Assembly (NCBI GenBank): GCA_000231825.2
Contig: JH720310.1
Location: 972,295 to 1,036,294, forward strand
Direction: 5' to 3'
Source: Tetrahymena elliotti 4EA
Taxonomy: Eukaryota; Ciliophora; Oligohymenophorea; Hymenostomatida; Tetrahymenidae
DNA: 64,000 nt
Shown here: in pieces, positions 14,301-26,164 of the stretch
Layout: each line of letters starts with the position of its first letter
Numbering within the stretch: position 1 is the first letter of the stretch
Program-made: the position numbers and the translations under genes
The notes under the pieces: generated by a model
Seen by the model: only the letters and a program-made list of their open reading frames with translations
What the model was told of the DNA's origin: nothing
Database searches by the model: none

Positions 14301-17300
14301 AATGTATTCATAGATGCTATTTTAAGAATCACTGTGTTAACTAACTGATTTCCTCTAGCAAAAAACAATATTTGATTATTATTTATTATGCAAATAATGT
14401 TGCTCAGTAAAAATATGCATGAGGTGTAATTTTACTAGAGTGGAGTCTAGATAACTTTTTAATTAGACAAAGTGAAGTCATAAGAAACTAATGAATCTCC
14501 ATAAACAATTATTTATTAATTTTGATCATCTATAAAACACCCATTTATCAACTTCTAGCTCTAAGAGCTGTAAGTTAAGATCACTTAATATTTTGAGTTA
14601 GTAGTTGTACTTACTAAAAATAGTTAAAATTTACTATAGAAAACAAATATCTTTGAAATTTCTGAAATTAGAAGCTCCTAAATATCTGTATCATCTGCTA
14701 GATTATTAATTGAAAGCTTTTATATTTACTAATTAGTAAATATACTAAATATATATACATCTTTTCTAGCTATAATGAACATTAAACCTAGATTAAAATT
14801 GTAATAGAATTTGTTTATTTTATCATCTGTAGAAGATACAGGGAATTAAAATATATTTTGTACCTAACCCTATTTATTATATGGAACTACTCCTACAGAA
14901 CCAGTTTAAGAACCACTCATGATCAAGGTATTCCCTCTATTTGTGTATGTGATACTAACCAACTCATTAGGGTAGAAAATAAATTTTTCTATTATTTTAC
15001 TCTAAAGTTTTTTGTTCCATGTAACTTCAATCATATTAGTAGTATAACCCATAGGAACGATTGCAGTGAGTTAAAAGAAGTAATCTTACTCAGGAGAACC
15101 ACTCGTTTTTTTTTTTACATAAACTATTTAGACACAGTTTATAGCTTAGTGAACATTTAAAACTATAGGGTTAATATCAGAAAGATCAATACACTAAAAT
15201 GCAAAAGGAGTAGTCTTATATTTATCAGGAGCAAAGAACAATACAAAATAAAGAGTAGAGTTATATTAATATATTTGAATGTTTTTTCCATCGAATTTGA
15301 TAATAGGGAATACTACTTAAAGTTTACTATTTAAGATAGTAATTTGATTATTTATATCAGCCAACATCAAATAAATATCTTTTAATAAAAAAATTTTATT
15401 ATAAAAAAAATGATAAATTCAATCTATCTACTATTATTTTTTTGAATTTTATTAATCAAAAAATATTATTATTATTAAATTCTAAATACCTGATTGAATA
15501 AATTTTCAAAATTTTAAAATATTTAATATCAACACATTTGCTTGTTTAAAATACGAATGAGATAGGTATTAGAAATAAATCATACTTTCGTAGACAGCAA
15601 CATAAAATTAAAATATGTTTAACTGCAGCCAAAGAAAATAAATTAAAAATACCTCCACTGTCTATATTGAAAAGATATGATTTAACTAAAGATACTTAGA
15701 AGCTGAAGTGAGTAACTGAGAGCTTTAGCTTAATCTCGTTATTACTAAATGAGTAAGCAGTAATAGTATTGATGCTATCCAAAATATAGATATCATTTTA
15801 ATTAGAATAGAAAATTTTTAAAGCATATTGAGGTATTTAGAATATTAACAAAAGCTTGTTAATGTCTGTCATAATTTAGATTTGCTAGTTAAAAAAAAGG
15901 AATATATAGTCATTAGAAACACTAATTCCTGATTACTACTGATTATTTATTTATATAATTTGATTGATTTACTAATTGAAGATATTAAAAATGAAAATTT
16001 AATTTGTGAAAATGGATACTACTAATCTTGATTAAAATATTACAACATCTACACAAGCTTAGCTAAGAAATTAAACTTGATAGTAAAATTGAGGAAAAAG
16101 AGGGTCTGATTATTCCCAAACAACTAATTTTCCATCTTAAGAACAACTTATTGAAAGATTTATTTCCTCAGCATAGTAAAGCTAATTTATTAGACCTTAA
16201 GGGTAGTTGGCTACTTCTTAGTAACTAACTGTAATTCCTTATATTATGTCCTAGGAACTATCTATTAACTATATATCTTATCCAACAATAGCTATTTATT
16301 GAGTAAGTGAAGAAATTTATTTTGAAATCAATTGTATTAGCATCTAGTTAGAAATTAGAGACTGTAAACTATTAATTTTATAAAGCATAACTTTAGGCTA
16401 ATCCAACTTAACTTGATAAATATCAATGACTTTGTTTTATTTTAAAAGGTAAATTTTAGCCACACTATTGCTTTCTAAAAAATAATTGAAATCAATTATT
16501 TGGCTATCAATATTCATTTCTACTAGGGAAACTAGAGTCTGGGGATTATAAATTTAAAATTAATTTGACGAAAAAGAGACCATCAATAATTAATTGAATT
16601 ATTCACTTTAGAAAGAAGAGTTTACTTAAATAAGCTATATTTTTAAAGGAGTAGAAGTTTCTTTTGATTAATAGCATTACTAAGTTTATTGTGAAAAATA
16701 AACTATTGAGTATGTATTTTAAAATAAAAGGAAGTAAATTTATGATGATATATAAACCCCCAATTCGCTTACCCCTCCAAATATGTTTTCACATGAATAG
16801 AAATTAGTAATATTTCTAAAGGTAATATTACCATTAGGCTATTCAATCAAATTAAGAAGCATTATCTAAAATTAATTATTTTAAAGGATAATTATTCCTT
16901 CTATGATTGTTACTAATTTATCATATTTCAATGAAATAAAGCTAGAAGTTGCTTTACTTATTTCAGTAAATATGATATATTAGCCTTGGTAGTCATATGA
17001 GCTAAAGTATAATCTACTTTCATTATTGCTTACTTAAATAATATCACTATAGCTATTTATATTGCCTTATTATGCTGTAGTAATAAAGCTCATTTCATTC
17101 TAATTGATGTCCCATTAAAAAATTTGATTAGCATTGCTAAACATATAAATCTAACTTTTAAAAGATCTAATTAGAATAATATTTTAATCAAATGTCTGAG
17201 ATCTTATGAATGCTCCTGTGTTTGCATCAATTACATTGAAAAAATTTGTAAAGATTGTAACGATTGTATTCGAGATGTAATATTAGACTTATTAAATTGA

Positions 17301-17630
17301 TTGTTGTTGAGAAATTGAAGATTATTGAATAAATCTCTTTGAGCATCTGCTTGACTACTAACAAGTACTTTATCCATAAACACCAATTGTGTTTTAATTG
17401 CATAGAGAAACACATTAATTAGATTAAGAATCCTCATAAAACTGGTAGTTTTCACACTCATTTACAAAACATTAATTTTACTAAAGCTTAAAACCTTCCA
17501 TACATAATGTACAGGTTTCAGTTCTATCTGATTCACTAAGATAACAGTTTAAGCACCCATCCTTACAACAATTCACAAAATAAACAAAAGCTAGTATTAT
17601 TTTTATTTTAAAATATGAAATTATTAACAT
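8335..17630 (-). CDS. Giant receptor-like membrane protein I: Cys-rich, POMP-like repeats, C-terminal multi-span domain
   Basis: ATG at 17630 opens a signal peptide (ISYFKIKIILAFVYFVNC); TGA stops at 8335–8337. Three GT–AG introns (15379–15652, 14031–14136, 8697–8756) leave 8,856 nt, or 2,951 residues, exactly divisible by three. Order: signal peptide; Cys-rich module to about residue 85 (CCKDGCLNCYLSE, CTLCMEGF); a long Cys-poor beta-rich ectodomain; repeats near 2000–2080 of the POMP/beta-helix type (FSSNTAYASGGALYF, FYNNSALIGGAIRL); a second Cys-rich module (CKKCPPGASNC, GYWR, GHVGPLCETC) at about 2,260–2,360; 7–8 hydrophobic helices; and an Asn/Ser/Lys-rich cytoplasmic tail. This order is typical of large ciliate surface proteins annotated by POMP or Cys-rich domains. 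Ligand and role are unknown. I read long parts without finding a TGA but did not translate every codon. Confidence 0.85.
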
Positions 17631-18400
17631 ATTACTTTGCTTTATTTTTCATTATATATTTTTTAATTTCAAAAATATTATTATTAATTTTTTTGATTAC
17701 TTATTTTCTCTTAAAATATTGATAAGTATATTAAATTTGATTGAATTTATCAATTTACTTCAATAGTGTTAAGCATTCGGTTAGTGATCTGCATATAAGA
17801 TTTATAATTCAAATCAAATTTCATTTATTGGCTAGTCTTTTAAGAAATTTGTATAAATTATTAAAGACATGTTCAATTTTAGTACTCTATTGACTAATAA
17901 AAAAAAAATTGAGCACATTAATGTGAAATAAATTTTAGCTTTGTTTTCCAAATAGATTATTTAGAATATTTAGAAACCATAAATTATTAAATTAAGATAT
18001 GAAAGTTATTTAATAGATTGTCAAATAATTTTTAAAAAATTATAAAATTGAAGCTTTGTTAGACAAAGAAGCAATAAAAAGCATATTATTAGATTAAGGA
18101 TTTCAATTTCAAATAAAAATAAGACATCTTTTCTTAAATAATAAAATATATGTAATTTATTGAAGAGAATAAACAAATAAATTCAAAAATTAATTGCTTT
18201 AACTGTTATGAGAAAAATTATGTTCCTTATTCATTTCTGGATTGTTTTAGTTATGTTCACTCCATTAAAATATAATTTAATTTGAATAAAAACAAATACT
18301 GATCAAGACATTCATTAATTAAAACCATAATTTTTTGACAGATACTTAGAAAATATTTTTGTCAAAATAGCTATTAAATATCAACTTAAAAGAATTCAAT
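8335..18400. repeat. Segmental duplication, copy 1
   Basis: Receptor gene I plus about 0.8 kb upstream aligns with 26165–36260, including introns and non-coding blocks. Similarity is highest around 11000–11900 against 28850–29750 and lower in the upstream DNA. Confidence 0.85.
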
Positions 18401-18503
18401 TTTTAAAGATATAACTAACTAGCTTAAACACTAATAAATAACGTCCTATCTTTTGTTATTTAAACAGTTAAAATTTAAATAGAATATTTCTAGCTTTAGA
18501 TAA
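17631..18503. other. Upstream region of receptor gene I
   Basis: No gene seen. It matches the DNA upstream of receptor gene II (35437–36260) in several blocks, for example around 17990–18030 versus 35780–35820 and 18330–18370 versus 36195–36235. The gene duplication therefore carried roughly 0.8 kb of upstream sequence, probably including the promoter. Confidence 0.6.
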
Positions 18504-18827
18504 ATTTTAATAGAAATATTTATTATAATTTTGACTTTTTTTTAAAGTAATTATTAATCTTAAGAAGATTAGATTTATTGGATATGCCTATTTCAGTATT
18601 TTTTAAGCTGTTTTCTTTTTTCTCAATTTACAAATTTTAATCAAATTATATTTATTTTAATAGAAATATTTATTATAATTTTGACTTNNNNNNNNNNNNN
18701 NNNNNNNNNNNNNNNNNNNNNNNNNNNNNNNNNNNNNNNNNNNNNNNNNNNNNNNNNNNNNNNNNNNNNNNNNNNNNNNNNNNNNNNTGTTTTCTTTTTT
18801 CTCAATTTACAAATTTTAATCAAATTA
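18504..18827. repeat. Tandem direct repeats flanking the assembly gap
   Basis: A 34-bp segment at 18504–18537 recurs at 18654–18687, right up to the gap (period 150). A 40-bp segment at 18609–18648 recurs immediately after the gap at 18788–18827. The pattern fits a tandem array of units about 150 bp long that the assembler could not close. Confidence 0.8.
18688..18787. other. Assembly gap (100 N)
   Basis: Exactly 100 unknown bases, a size conventionally used for gaps of unknown length. The flanking repeats explain why it was not closed. Confidence 0.99.
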
Positions 18828-19305
18828 GATTTTTTTGAAAAGTAATAACTTTTTCAAAATTCAAGATTTAATTATTTAATATTTAAAAACTAACTAACTA
18901 ACATAAACATATTTTTTGATTATTCAAGAGTTTTAAAATAAAAAATTTTTAGAATGGACAAATAGTAACTTATGAACACATACATGGTAGGGATTTGAAC
19001 TCGATAATATTTGTCCTTTTTCAGAATAATTTTTGTCCGTCATGGATATTATTTTTTATCGATTTTTAATTATCGTGTCCTGGACAAAATTTGCCTGCAT
19101 ATTGAAACTTTTGTCCAATTATCCAAAAGTCTATGCATTCTGTATTTTATACAAAACCATTAATTATCAATTTGAACATAAAAAAGAAAGATAATATTAA
19201 ATTTAATAGCCGTAATAAAATATTTTTAATGAAATAATATTTGAAAATGAAATTCTTTAAAAACTAAAAATAAACAATTTTAACTTAAAAAACAATTTAT
19301 ATCAT
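18828..19305. other. Intergenic with an unusual TTGTCC/GGACAA-rich block
   Basis: Between about 18955 and 19125 the hexamer TTGTCC or its complement GGACAA occurs repeatedly in both orientations. The outermost copies, near 18955 and 19110, face each other. GC content is above that of the surroundings and there is no open coding pattern. It may be a decayed non-autonomous mobile element. The rest is plain AT-rich spacer. Confidence 0.45.
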
Positions 19306-21580
19306 TCAAAACATCAAACTTTATTTTAAACATTTTAATATTCTTAGGTCTACCTCATCTAAATTTTAATTGATTTGTGATCTTTTTAAAAACTTCTCCA
19401 CTTAATATAATTGTAATTTTTCTGATTACAAAACAGCATATTACTTCTCATAATAACTTAATTTAACTTCTTGTTTGTTTTGATAAATAATAAATTTAAA
19501 TTAATTTTCTGAAATATTTTACTTTTGTTTGAATTTGCATCAATATTTTAAAATCCTTATTCTAAAATACTTGGAGAAAATCCAATAAGCTTTAATGCAG
19601 CTAGCTAATCTTTTCTTAAAAGTAGTAAAACTGCTTTTTTTAAGAATATCATGTCATTTACGACGTTTAAAATATCTAAGTCTTCGTTAATATGGTTTTT
19701 TATTTATAATTAGTGAATTTTACTTAACACTTAAACTCCTTCAAGTGTTTTTTGTCTTTTTTTGCAAAATCTTTTTGAATTAGAAATTAAATTAAAATAA
19801 ACAAAATTAAATAAGTGAAATAAAACCTAAATCTAAATATTTCATTTTTTAACTTAGCTGAAAGGTTTTTATCTTGAATTGCTTTTATTTTATTTAAGTA
19901 CTCACTTGTGTGTTCTTTATCTTTATTACTTTCATTTTTGATCTAATTATTTTGATCTTCATCAACATCCTTTTTTTATTCTTTAAGATTATTATTGAAA
20001 AAACGACTGAGACAAACATCTTTTTATTAGATTTTTTTACTTGAACTTTCATTTTAGATTGAAAAAAAAGAATCTGAAAGCATACTTAAAGTTAACTTTT
20101 CACTCAAATTGGATTTTTAAAGAAATGAATCATTCTTATTTTTTTTAGATTCTTTTTAGTTCTAAATTTAGTATTTTGATTTAATGATATCTTATTCATC
20201 ACTTATTATGATCTTTTAATTTTTTTAATTTGAATCTTACTTTCTAATTATATCTTTAACTTATTTTTGTTTTTTGCTTTTTTGAAATGAGGGTCCATAA
20301 TGAAAAAATGGAATAGATTTTGATTCACTGACTTCTTCATCATTTTTAATTTCTATTTCATCTTCTTATTCTTTATTTTTAATTATTTTTTCTTCAATGT
20401 ATTCTTTAAGTTCTTCTTATTTTTTCATATGAGATTGTTTAATATTTTATTCAAATAATTTTTATTGACATAGATCACCTGAAAAAATTTGTTTTTATTA
20501 AATTCTAAAAATTCCCTGCATTAATAAGTAATTAGTTTGGTAAAAATTTTTTAAGAAGATCATAAAAAAGTCCTATTTGATAGAATAATTTGAAACAGCT
20601 CTACCCAGTATTCCTACTAGCATTAAAAGAGTAAAAATACTGTTAACTTGAGCAAAAATTTAAGGAAGAGTTGGAAATTCAATTTAAATTAGCTATACTA
20701 ACTCATCTGGATAAATCATTATATAATTGTAATTTGAAAATCCCAGATTTTCTTTAATATATTTTTTATCATAGCTTTAGTCTTACTAATTATATTCTAT
20801 TGGAGATGAAAAAATATTTTCAGATTAAACAATTAAACCAGTTTTCACAGTTGTTTTTTATTTTTGTGCTTTAATTCTTGAAAAAATCATCTAATTGGCC
20901 ATAGGGTATGTATAGGAATTTCTGTAGTTCATTTACATTTCTTTAGATGTTGTATTATATTATGAAGTAAAAAGCTTTAATCTGAAAACAGCATTAATTC
21001 CATTTACAATATTATTAATTTCTGTTTATGTAGCACAATTATCAGGTATAGTTGTCTTCAAAGTATCCTAATCTAAACAGCCATAAGTAAAAATGTTTAT
21101 TGAGCTTAAAAGATTATCTTAAGTGCTAAGAGAAAATGTGTAGTTAGAAACTTTAGAAAAATCTAAGCATTTAAATCCAATTAAACTAGGATTTGTGCAA
21201 TCAATAATGTCTAACATAAAATTAACCAAATTTCCTTAATTTTACTACTAAAAATAAGCTATAAATACAAGGTATGTCTTATTTTTTTAGAATTATAGTT
21301 AATCAATACTTAAATTGATATCGTATTCAAATCTGAACCCAACTAAGTCACTATTTAGTTCCATATCTATCCTTTGTTCATTAATAAAGCTTTAAGATCT
21401 AAAGTTTGGATCTAACTAATTTGTAGCATATCTGCTGATTATGTAGACCAAGTAAATTGCTGAAGTAAATAAAACAATCATAGACAAAACAGAACCAAAA
21501 ATAGTTCCTTTTTTAGAGCTAGAGCTCCCTATGTTAAAGAAGAATTATGATGAAAATAAATCAAATTTTAAAAACATCAT
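19306..21580 (-). CDS. Two-span transmembrane family protein, copy C
   Basis: The best-preserved copy. ATG at 21580 (MMFLKFDLFSSQFFFNIG), TGA at 19306–19308, introns 19771–19826 and 19470–19522. The spliced 2,166 nt gives 721 residues, and I read nearly all of it without a TGA. First span at about residues 28–48; exposed domain with Cys at DIIDC, FKCLDF, TYGCLDQDT and PDNCAT; second span at about 305–330 (SIFTLLMLVGILG); a charged tail rich in Lys, Glu and Asn; then a conserved helix-forming C-terminal block encoded partly by exons 2 and 3. The N-terminus lacks a cleavable signal, so the first span probably acts as a signal anchor and puts the central Cys-containing domain on the exterior or lumenal side. 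No catalytic motif is visible and I know no characterised relative. It lies just upstream of receptor gene I, as copy D does of receptor gene II. Confidence 0.85.
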
Positions 21581-22177
21581 TTTTTTAAATTCTTTCTGAT
21601 TTTTTAATAGAAAAAGTACTTCTACTTATTTTATTAAACCTTGTTTGAAAAGAATAAATTTCACTAATCACATTTAATTATTATTGCGCTACCTATCTTA
21701 CAAAAAAATCATAAGAATTCTTTTAATTAAATTAATTCATTATTTTAGTATATTAACTTTTCACCAATGTTAGACATAACAGTATGTTACTTTATCTATA
21801 TATAAACTACAGTGGCTCAAAGAATCAGACATTATTTTAATTATTAAACACTTTTATCTATTAAAAACTAACTATGCATTATTTAAAAGGAATTAATAAT
21901 CATCAATATTACTTTTCTATTTTTTATATTTTAAAAAATAATAATATATATTAAAAAATGGCTTCTAATTTTTATAAAAATGTTTTTGGGAAAATAACTA
22001 ACCTAATTTTAATCGTCCTTGCAACTTTTTAAAAATAAAAGAATAAATTTTTTTATTTTTTAAAAAATTAAAAAATTAAAAAGCAGAAAACAATGCATAC
22101 ATAAAAACGAATCTTTATGTAAATACAAATAATTTATTATGAATAAGCTAAATATTTTTTTACAACAATTTATTTTA
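21581..22177. other. Intergenic between copy C and the minus-strand LRR gene
   Basis: The part next to 21581 is the family-1 upstream block (ACTTCTACTT at 21618–21627). The remainder is AT-rich spacer that should also hold the 3' end signals of the LRR gene. Confidence 0.5.
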
Positions 22178-24402
22178 TCAATTAATTCTTGCAATATTAT
22201 TGCTTAAGGTGACTAATCTCTTTATTTTAAGAATTTTTTGAAAATATTTCATCCTATTATATTAGTATGAATACTACCTGTTTATTAAAATTGAATTTTA
22301 TTTGTGAATTAGTTGATTATTATTAAATTATTTAAATTTAATTTGATTAATTTTATTTAATTACACAAATTCTATATGGAGAACTTTTATGTTTTTACAG
22401 TTTTAAATTTCATTTGTCATCAAATAAATGTCTTCTGGATAACTTTTATTAATAATATTATTATTTCAATAAGCTTTTTTTCCAAAAAAATAGAAAATTA
22501 CTTAACATCGAAAAGTAAATTCAACAAATTTGGCAATTCTGCTAAATCCCCATCAAATTGAGTTTGGCATTCCTTACTAATTTGATTATTTCTTTATAGA
22601 AATGATAAATATCAAATTATTTCTTTATTAACAATAATAAAAAGGAAATATCAATTTAATTACGCAAAATTAACTTCTAAAAACGCTATTTAGCTACATT
22701 ATTTTAAAATTTTTCCAATTGCTGATAATCCTTAATCACCAATTTTATTCTCACTATTAATAATTTAAAAAATATTAAAAATAAAATAATTTATTAACTT
22801 TATATTAAATCAAGCTAACCCTATATATAAAGTCAATTTTGTGAGATTTTTCTAATTTTCAATCATTTCACAAATTAAAATTGCTTCTTTAAAACACAAG
22901 TTATTATCCCTTTTAATTATTAAGTTTTTTTATCTTAAGTTAAGAAAATGTAATTTATTTAAAGTAAAACTATTATCAAAATATTTCTTTTACCATAAAT
23001 TTATGTGAAATTGAGTGATTTAAGTGCACTTAGCTAGGCTTTTACTCAATGCATCTAATCCAAAAAAAGTAATTTGATTTAGTCTATTTTGTTAAATAAA
23101 TAATTTTTAATATATTCCTCACTTTATTTAACTATGCACACTCTTACTCCTTTTAATTATCAGCTAAATTTTTACATTTTACTTTAAACTCATCAGAAAT
23201 AAAATTAGTATATCACAAAAATTAAAAAATCTTAAATGCTATTAAAAATATTTTAGAAGTGATCAGAATCAGAAGTTTTTAACAACTTTGGAAACTCTAA
23301 ATATAAATATAAATTGAAATACTATTAAATTAAACTAAAATTTGAAGATTAAGAGGGGGGAGGGAGGGAGAGAGAGAGAAAGAGTGCTGAATTTTAATCT
23401 GAATCAAAGATAAAAGATTAAAATTTATTTTAGAAATTTATCATGAAAATAAGTAACTTACCCTAGCCCAATTTTTAATATTTTTAGTTTCTCACTAAAA
23501 CTACATAATGTTTCACTTAATGCAAAAAGAAAAGCATCATCAATTTTATTACTTCTAAATTTATTTAAAACAAAAGCATTATAAAAATCTCTTTTATTAT
23601 TATTTTTTAATCATTTTATTAAAATTAGTAGAAAAAAAATGTCTATTTTCAATTCTAAATAAAAATTAAAATCTATTTACTGTAATTCTATTTCTATATG
23701 TTAAAGATTTTTGATTAATCCTATTGCCTTTAGCAATTCAGATGTACTTGATGATTCAAGACTGTTATTACTAATTAAAAAAGTCTATTAGTTGATTACA
23801 TAAACTGATTAGTTACCTTAAATACATTTAAATAACATTTAAATTTTTGTATTTTTGTATATATTATCCTAAATATTATGCTTTTTTCAAATCTAGGAGG
23901 TTAGATCTTTTATTTAGTAGATATAATAATTAAAATAATTTAAATTTAATATGAATAAATGTTACTTTAAATTTAGTTATAATTATTTTAAATTTTGAAA
24001 AACAGCATAATCTTCAAATAAAACTTAAATCTAATTGCCATCATAATTTCTTAATATATCCCTATTTAAGAGAAAAATAAATTTATATTTTAAAATATTT
24101 AGAAAAAAGTAAAATAAATTACTAATAATGCAAAATTAAACACTCTAAATTTGTAAAACTTTTTGACTAAGTATGAATCTCTAAAAAATTCTAATAAAGT
24201 AGAATCCTAAAATAAACATCTTTATTAAGTAAATGTATTATTTATAAAGAAAGTACTTTGGTTTTAGTTCCAGATGAACAATATCATCCTTATTGGAAGT
24301 AGGAAACTTTTGATTAGCAATTTTAAAATTATAACATCCGTATTCAATAAAAATAATTTTTACATCTTCCAAATTATTAATGATTTTTATTTATTATTTC
24401 AT
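22178..24402 (-). CDS. LRR protein 1 (RNase-inhibitor-like repeats, 8 exons)
   Basis: I assembled eight exons on the minus strand: 24364–24402 (ATG, 13 codons), 24257–24306, 23681–23770, 23462–23554, 22994–23083, 22664–22753, 22502–22591 and 22178–22277 (TGA). Together they give 642 nt, 213 residues. All junctions are GT–AG, and each central exon begins and ends in phase 2 and encodes one LRR, for example NKIGDQGLSAIGKILKQCSQ and GLDALSKSLAKCTQ. The final exon carries the family end motif KIKRLV. It has the same build as four plus-strand LRR genes further right. LRRs of this kind form curved binding surfaces, and with no signal or membrane span the protein is probably intracellular. The first two exons are supported mainly by matching length and phase in the paralogues. 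Confidence 0.75.
23351..23384. repeat. Purine tract (G-run then GA repeat)
   Basis: A run of G and A without pyrimidines on the plus strand, beginning with a G-run and ending in GA dinucleotides. It lies inside an intron of the minus-strand LRR gene, where it reads as a pyrimidine tract, though too far from the acceptor to be its normal tract. Confidence 0.85.
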
Positions 24403-24996
24403 TTTTTTCTCTAAGAATTATTTATTGAACCTTGATTTTTTCCAAAATTTAGTTTTTGTTTTTATAGAGTTAGATAAATTATAAAACTTAATTTAAATTT
24501 TGTAACGCTGTATTTAAACAAAATCAACAAGAGTGTGAGCTAATTTCCAAGGAAAAATTAAAATAATGACATATAAAAAATAATACACCCACACAAACAG
24601 AATTTTATTTTTGTATTGAGGGTGAAAAAAAAATTAGAAGATTCACCGTAACTGTCATTACAATAAGATATCAACAAGGTGAAATTCGACTTTTCATACA
24701 ATCTAAAATTTGTTTGATTAAAAGTTCCCACTCTAAATATTCTAAGTATGGAAAGGTAAATTATGTTAACTTTAACCAAATGAATCAGAAGAGTTAGAAA
24801 AAGTTATTTAAATTTTAGAATAATTTGAATACTACACATAAAAAGGTTAAGATGATTAAAATATGATATTTTCAGTTATTCCTTTTATAAGTATTCTGAT
24901 AGATTAATTAGAATAAATTTAAAAAAATATCACCTAACTTAGAAAAAATATGCAGATAATGAAAGCCTATTGTAAAAGAGATATTTTTACATGAAT
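24403..24996. other. Intergenic upstream of LRR gene 1
   Basis: AT-rich DNA that should include the LRR gene 1 promoter. The short frame at 24558–24779 has no paralogue in the window and no motif, so I do not call it. Confidence 0.45.
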
Positions 24997-25033
24997 TATA
25001 TATATATATATATATATAGTACCCTAAGGTACT
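24997..25033. repeat. TA microsatellite followed by a 6-bp hairpin
   Basis: About ten TA units run into AGTACC-CTAA-GGTACT (25018–25033), a perfect 6-bp stem with a 4-nt loop. It opens a GC-richer patch that extends to about 25095. Confidence 0.8.
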
Positions 25034-25559
25034 GCCTATTCGGCTACATACAGTATTACAGTTTACAGTATAAGTGCCCTCAGGCCTGCAGAAAATCTAA
25101 AAATTATTTTAGCCCATGCACTCATTACATATTATATGCATATATTTTTAATTAATTTTTAAAATACTTGTACTATAAAAAATTAAAAATTTGTTTTTTA
25201 TACTTTATCACACAAATTAATTAGCTTAATAAGCCTAGTTAAAATCTAGTGATTGCCATTTCACCAGTTTTTAATTAGGCGTATTGCTATACTCTCTTAA
25301 TTAATAGATGACTAAACGAATAGAGCATAATAATAATTCAATGTTTTAATTTTCTTATGAAGTCCCACCAAACAGACCTCCCCATATTTTATTAATTAAA
25401 ATTTTAGACTTAAAAATTATCATCAAAGATATTTTGGTGCTAAAGGAGAAATACTTTATGATTTAGAATGAACACTTTGATAATTTTAGCTGTTAGAAAA
25501 AGAGAGTTAAATGATAGAAGAAAACCCTATGATAAATGACAATGAGAATTATAAATAAT
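25034..25559. other. Intergenic, partly GC-rich
   Basis: 25034–25095 has clearly more G and C than its surroundings, without a recognisable gene. The rest is AT-rich. It lies downstream of the transposase relic that follows and may be part of the same old element. Confidence 0.4.
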
Positions 25560-25760
25560 TATATTAGGATTCTTTTTATGACTACCATTATTCAACTGAT
25601 GGATCATAAAGTGAAAATCAAAGCTAAGATAATGAGTTTTATTAGCCCAGACTAATTCAATAGGATCAAGATCTTGGTTATTTGGTGGATACTTTAAAGT
25701 CTCTATTTATTTATCTTATAAATATTTATGTTTCCTTACTGCGATGGCTTGGGGAGCTAT
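25560..25760 (-). pseudogene. Tc1/mariner-type transposase C-terminal fragment
   Basis: The minus strand reads IETLKYPPNNQDLDPIELVW followed by ANKTHYLSFDF. This matches the end of Tc1/IS630-type DDE transposases, where PPxSPDLNPIExxW carries the catalytic Glu, here still Glu. IAPQAIAVRKHKY just before it resembles the segment after the second catalytic Asp, but the DNAP/H residues have changed. No N-terminal half or terminal repeats are visible, so it is a short relic. It differs from the relic at 410–1730 in sequence and in keeping the Glu. Confidence 0.65.
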
Positions 25761-26164
25761 CTTAAATAAAATATTATAAAGAAGAGAGAGAAAAAGTATT
25801 TCTGTTAATATTTTGCTATAAGATTCTAAATGAATCTTGAAAAAATTTATGAAAATAAACCTCAAATTTACTTAATAACTCAATAAGAGGGACAAAGATA
25901 TGAAACAGATTTAAAATTTAGAAATAATTTTTAAAAAAGTAAAAATATTATTATTGTAGCAATATACTGATAGATGTATATTATCTTTCCTTAAATTTAA
26001 AGTTAATAAAAAATGAAGAACAAATTAGTTTATTTTTTTGGTGATTTAGAAAAGGAAAATTAACTTTTTTAGATTAAAAAAGATTCAAATATGAATTATC
26101 TAAAAGTAATATTAAACTTGATAGAAATAATTAACATGAAAAATTAAAAAAAAAAATACTATTT
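25761..26164. other. Intergenic between transposase fragment and receptor gene II
   Basis: AT-rich; nothing recognisable. Decayed transposase sequence may extend into it. Confidence 0.4.

Noticed and set aside
14858..15160. 100-codon plus-strand open frame
   Set aside because: It lies antisense within receptor gene I, whose frame continues through the same bases and is conserved in gene II; the plus frame has no motif.
17227..17461. Two overlapping minus-strand frames
   Set aside because: They are out-of-frame shadows of the N-terminal exon of receptor gene I, which in its own frame reads Cys-rich sequence.
18990..19015. tRNA-like T-arm (minus strand GAGTTCAAATCCC)
   Set aside because: The bases around the loop do not form a five-pair T-stem, and no acceptor, D or anticodon arm can be placed nearby.
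22376..22561. 61-codon plus-strand frame
   Set aside because: It overlaps antisense an LRR exon (22502–22591) of the minus-strand gene and has no motif.
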